A stretch of DNA of 64,000 nucleotides, taken from positions 1-64,000 of the forward strand of contig CAWIIX010000014.1 in assembly GCA_963836195.1 (NCBI GenBank), in the 5' to 3' direction. Shown one piece after another: positions 61,140 to 64,000 of the stretch (positions are counted from its first letter, which is position 1; the number at the start of each line of letters is the position of its first letter). Under the pieces are notes generated by a model. That model saw nothing but the letters and a program-made list of their open reading frames with translations, was not told the DNA's origin and ran no database searches. A program made the translations under genes and the position numbers. This DNA comes from Trebonia sp963836195 (lineage in GTDB: Bacteria > Actinomycetota > Actinomycetes > Streptosporangiales > Streptosporangiaceae).

Positions 61140-63320
61140 GTGCCGATCGCGCTCACCGATGACCAGCTCGCCCTGGCCGAGGCAGTCGCCAAGCTCTCGG
61201 CCCGGCACTGCGATACCACGCAGACCCGGGCCCGACTGGACGACTTCGCGGCCGGCCGCCGCCCGGCCGCCTGGTCCGCGTTCGCCGAACAGGGCCTGCT
61301 CGGCCTGCACCTGCCGCCGTCCCATGGCGGCGACGGGGCCGGGATGGTCGAGCTGGCCACGTTGATCGAGGAGACGGCGGCCCAGTTGGTACCCGGGCCG
61401 CTGCTGCCGACGGTGCTGACCAGCACGATCATCGACCGCTACGGATCACCGGGGATCCGCGACGAGCTGCTGCCGGCGTTCGTCGCGGGCGCAACCGGGG
61501 CCACCGCGACGACGGGTGACGGCCTCACGGCCACCGTCGCCGGCGACTACATGACGGTCACCGGGTCGAGCATCCCGATCCTCGGTGCCGTGGCGGCGGA
61601 AACGCTGGTCCTCGGTGCCCGCGACCAGGACGGGACGGCCCGCTGGTTTGTCCTGCCCCCGGACGAGCGCGGCCAGGTGGCGGTGAGCGCGCTGCGCGGC
61701 GTCGACCTTACCCGGGACATCGCCCGGGTCCGGCTGGACGGCCTGCGCGTGCCCGCCGACCGCTGGCTGCCAGTGGATCCGGCCACGCTGCGGGCCGTCG
61801 TCGCGGCCCTGCTGGCGGCCGAGGCGTCCGGCCTGGCGCGGTGGTGCCAGCGGACCGGGCTGGAGTACGTCAAGGTGCGGGAGCAGTTCGGCCGCACGAT
61901 CGGCGAGTTCCAGGCCATCAAGCACAAGTGCGCCCGGCTGTTCGCCCGGGCCGAGCTCATCGCGGCCGCCGCGTGGGACGCCGCCGCGGCCGACGCCGAC
62001 GAGCCGGAGCAGTTCCGACTGGCCGCGGCGGCCGCGGCCGTGGTCTGCGCGCCCGGAGCCGTCGACCTCGCCCTGGAGACGGTGACGCTGCTCGGCGGCA
62101 TCGGCTACACCTGGGAGCATGACGTCCACCTGTACTGGCGGCGGGCGATGGCGTTGCAGTCACTCCAGGGCCCGCAGGCCGAGCGGGAGCTCGAACTCGG
62201 CCGCCTCACCCAGGCCGTCGAGCGCACGCACACGCTGGAGTTGAACGGTGAGCCGGCCGGCTTCCGCTCCGAGATCGCGGCGCTGCTATCCGAGGCGGCC
62301 GCACTAGAGGATGCCGGTCGACGGGTATACCTGGCCGACCGCGGGCTGGTGGCGCCGAGCTACCCGCGCCCCTACGGCCTCAACGCCAGCCCCGTGCAGC
62401 AGATCGTCGTCGCCCAGGAATTCGCCCGGCTGGGGCTGATTCAGCCCACCATGATCATCGGCGAATGGGCTGTTCCCACCATCCTCGCGCACGGCTCCGA
62501 CGAGCAGCGGCGGCGATTCGTGGGGCCGTCCCTGCGCGGCGAAATCGAGTGGTGCCAGCTGTTCAGCGAGCCCGGGGCCGGCTCGGACCTGGCCTCGCTG
62601 CGCACCCGCGCCGAACGGACGGCCGACGGGTGGGTCCTCAACGGCCAGAAAGTCTGGACATCGAATGCGCAGGACGCCGACTGGGCGATCTGCCTGGCCC
62701 GGACCGACCCGGAGGCGCCCAAGCACCGCGGGCTGAGCTATTTCCTGGTCAACATGCGCTCGCCCGGAATCGAGGTTCGGCCGCTGCGCGAGGCAAACGG
62801 CGGCTACCTGTTCAACGAGGTGTTCCTCAACGACGTGCTCGTCCCGGCCGGGCTGCTGGTCGGCCCGCCGGGGGAGGGCTGGCGGCTGGCCCGGACGACC
62901 CTCGGGAACGAGCGGGTCAACATCGCGACCGGATCCGGCCGGCGACGCGACCGGCCGGCCGACTACCTGAGCCGGTTCGGCCTGGCCGCGAACGAGGCGA
63001 GGCTACGCGACTGCGGGGCGGTGACCGCGGACATCAACGCCTTCGCGGCCCTCAGCCACCGTTCGCTGCTGCGCCAGATCGAAGGGCTCCGCCCGGGCGG
63101 CGAGTCGAGCGTGCTGAAGGTCGTGTCGGCCTGGAACGACGCCGCCCTGCGGCGCCTGGTGTTCGATTGGCAGGGCCCGGAGGCGGCCGCTCTGGACGCC
63201 GGCGCCGGTGACGCCAGCCAGGCTTACCTGTCCCTTCCGCCGACCCTGATCGGCGGCGGAACGCTGGAAATCCAGCTGAACGTCATCGGCGAGCAGGTCC
63301 TTGGCCTACCGCGGAGCTGA
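61140..63320 (+). CDS. Fused double acyl-CoA dehydrogenase (FadE34-like)
   Basis: A 726-residue protein holding two ACAD modules in tandem. Module one, residues 1-370, has TDDQLALAEAVAKLSARHCD, HLPPSHGGDGAG, REQFGRTIGEFQAIKHKCAR and LLGGIGYTWEHDVHLYWRRA. Module two has LFSEPGAGSDLASLRTRAER, WVLNGQKVWTSNAQDADWAI, and a C-terminus reading PTLIGGGTLEIQLNVIGEQV. Known fused enzymes act on bulky CoA esters such as steroid side chains, with one active and one structural module. In module two the usual GEGT(x)E reads GGGTLEIQ. The start is taken as GTG 61140; TTG 61119, overlapping the upstream stop, is possible. Confidence 0.88.
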   Translation: MPIALTDDQLALAEAVAKLSARHCDTTQTRARLDDFAAGRRPAAWSAFAEQGLLGLHLPPSHGGDGAGMVELATLIEETAAQLVPGPLLPTVLTSTIIDRYGSPGIRDELLPAFVAGATGATATTGDGLTATVAGDYMTVTGSSIPILGAVAAETLVLGARDQDGTARWFVLPPDERGQVAVSALRGVDLTRDIARVRLDGLRVPADRWLPVDPATLRAVVAALLAAEASGLARWCQRTGLEYVKVREQFGRTIGEFQAIKHKCARLFARAELIAAAAWDAAAADADEPEQFRLAAAAAAVVCAPGAVDLALETVTLLGGIGYTWEHDVHLYWRRAMALQSLQGPQAERELELGRLTQAVERTHTLELNGEPAGFRSEIAALLSEAAALEDAGRRVYLADRGLVAPSYPRPYGLNASPVQQIVVAQEFARLGLIQPTMIIGEWAVPTILAHGSDEQRRRFVGPSLRGEIEWCQLFSEPGAGSDLASLRTRAERTADGWVLNGQKVWTSNAQDADWAICLARTDPEAPKHRGLSYFLVNMRSPGIEVRPLREANGGYLFNEVFLNDVLVPAGLLVGPPGEGWRLARTTLGNERVNIATGSGRRRDRPADYLSRFGLAANEARLRDCGAVTADINAFAALSHRSLLRQIEGLRPGGESSVLKVVSAWNDAALRRLVFDWQGPEAAALDAGAGDASQAYLSLPPTLIGGGTLEIQLNVIGEQVLGLPRS

Positions 63321-63331
63321 GGGAGCTGAGA

Positions 63332-63973
63332 GTGAAAAAGTACATACTCTTCGATCATGATGGCGTTCTTGTGGATACCGAATTCTGGTATTACAAAGCT
63401 GGAGAACGCGCCCTGGCCGACATTGGCTTCACCGTGGACAAGGATCAATACCTCCTGGACATGAGCCAGGGGCTGGGTACTTGGGCCCAAGCTAGGGCGG
63501 CAGGTGTTGATGAACAGACCATCAGCAGGCAGCGCGCGGCTCGTGATGATTTTTATCAGGAATACCTCAGAACAGAAGCCATTGAGATCGAAGGCGTCGT
63601 TGAAGCCCTTGCTGAGCTGTCACACTACGTCCGCATGGCCATCGTGACGACTGCAAAACGTGCGGATTTTGAAACTATCCATGAAAAGCGCCAAATTAGA
63701 AAATTCATGGAATTCGTCCTCGTTCGCGAAGACTACAAGCTCGCCAAGCCCCACCCGGAACCATACCTGACCGGATTGCAGCGCCTCGACGCCGCCAAAG
63801 AAGAGACCCTGGTCGTCGAGGATTCATCGAGAGGGCTGGGCTCGGCGGTGGCAGCCGGTATTGACTGTGCCATTGTCTATAACGACTTTACAAAAGCACA
63901 GGATTTTTCACGGGCCACCTATCGAATCCGAACCCTAATCGAATTGAAGGATATCATCCTTAATGTTAACTAA
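63332..63973 (+). CDS. HAD-superfamily phosphatase (beta-phosphoglucomutase-like), probably transferred
   Basis: A 213-residue HAD hydrolase. Motif I is ILFDHDGVLVDTE with both Asp, motif II AIVTTAKR with Thr, motif III the Lys in YKLAKPHPEPYL, and motif IV VVEDSSRGLGSAVAAGI. The cap is helical, between residues 15 and 90. GTG 63332 has GGGAG 7-8 bases upstream. Its codons are much richer in A and T (AAA, TAT, GAT, TTT, ATT) than any other gene here, with no high-GC third-position preference. This points to recent transfer, perhaps from a proteobacterium. The substrate is a small phosphate ester of unknown kind. Confidence 0.88.
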   Translation: MKKYILFDHDGVLVDTEFWYYKAGERALADIGFTVDKDQYLLDMSQGLGTWAQARAAGVDEQTISRQRAARDDFYQEYLRTEAIEIEGVVEALAELSHYVRMAIVTTAKRADFETIHEKRQIRKFMEFVLVREDYKLAKPHPEPYLTGLQRLDAAKEETLVVEDSSRGLGSAVAAGIDCAIVYNDFTKAQDFSRATYRIRTLIELKDIILNVN

Positions 63974-64000
63974 GGGAGCATGCGGCGGTCAAAAACCGGG

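Noticed and set aside
1..64000. CRISPR arrays, tRNA, rRNA, prophage or integrase genes
   Set aside because: I looked for regularly spaced repeats, for the conserved T-loop of tRNAs and for integrase or portal motifs and saw none. The only regular tandem repeats are coding (45065-45215) or short.

Overview
The window comes from a high-GC Gram-positive actinobacterium. Almost every gene uses G/C-ending codons. The families are those of soil actinomycetes: an AfsR-like BTAD/NB-ARC/TPR regulator, a large LuxR ATPase regulator, NarL-type two-component pairs, TIGR02960-type sigma factor, CbiZ, PadR/ABC cassettes and many acyl-CoA enzymes. There is no tRNA, rRNA, replication gene or phage gene, so I read it as accessory chromosome. 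The species cannot be named.

Layout. 1-6.5 kb: an acyl-CoA degradation block on the minus strand (acyl-CoA dehydrogenase, SDR, acyl-CoA ligase, dehydrogenase E1 alpha cut by the window edge) divergent from a TetR regulator, with two matching palindromes between them, then a second ligase. 6.6-9 kb: CbiZ, an XRE repressor divergent from a STAS protein, and an AhpD-like protein. 9.2-13 kb: nitrilase homologue lacking its nucleophile Cys, a broken ECF sigma factor and a broken drug exporter. 13.3-19.8 kb: small enzymes (GNAT, aldehyde dehydrogenase, SDR, polysaccharide deacetylase lipoprotein, MetE-like protein, phosphotransferase). 19.8-22.4 kb: an ArsR repressor leading an operon of three tandem SRPBCC paralogues plus an HD hydrolase. 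22.6-26.8 kb: a less GC-rich island with IS630 remnants and a decayed GAF kinase, two response regulators without a DNA-binding output, and a small membrane protein. 27-38.5 kb: two ABC transporters, each near a kinase/regulator pair, a PadR regulator and a second MetE-like protein. 38.5-49.4 kb: LigD phosphoesterase domain, giant LuxR regulator, hydrolases and reductases, an acidic decapeptide-repeat protein and a three-gene operon of unknown role. 49.6-52.9 kb: AfsR-like regulator with a collagen-like linker. 53-60 kb: 2-oxoglutarate dioxygenase, methyltransferase, MerR, and a PadR-ABC-FtsX operon. 60-64 kb: amidohydrolase, fused double acyl-CoA dehydrogenase, and a foreign-looking HAD phosphatase.

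Two things cut across the window. First, at least 29 genes or gene parts change reading frame with the protein homology continuing in the next frame. In the GC-rich genes nearly all changes are by +1, which looks more like residual insertion errors in the assembly than like real decay. I annotate these as one interrupted gene. Second, non-coding repeats recur: a direct-repeat/hairpin/direct-repeat element at 13.1 kb and 52.9 kb, and a family of about 25-bp intergenic motifs at 9.1, 10.4, 18.8, 43.7 and 46.1 kb. I do not recognise either as a described element, and they are the best candidates for something new.
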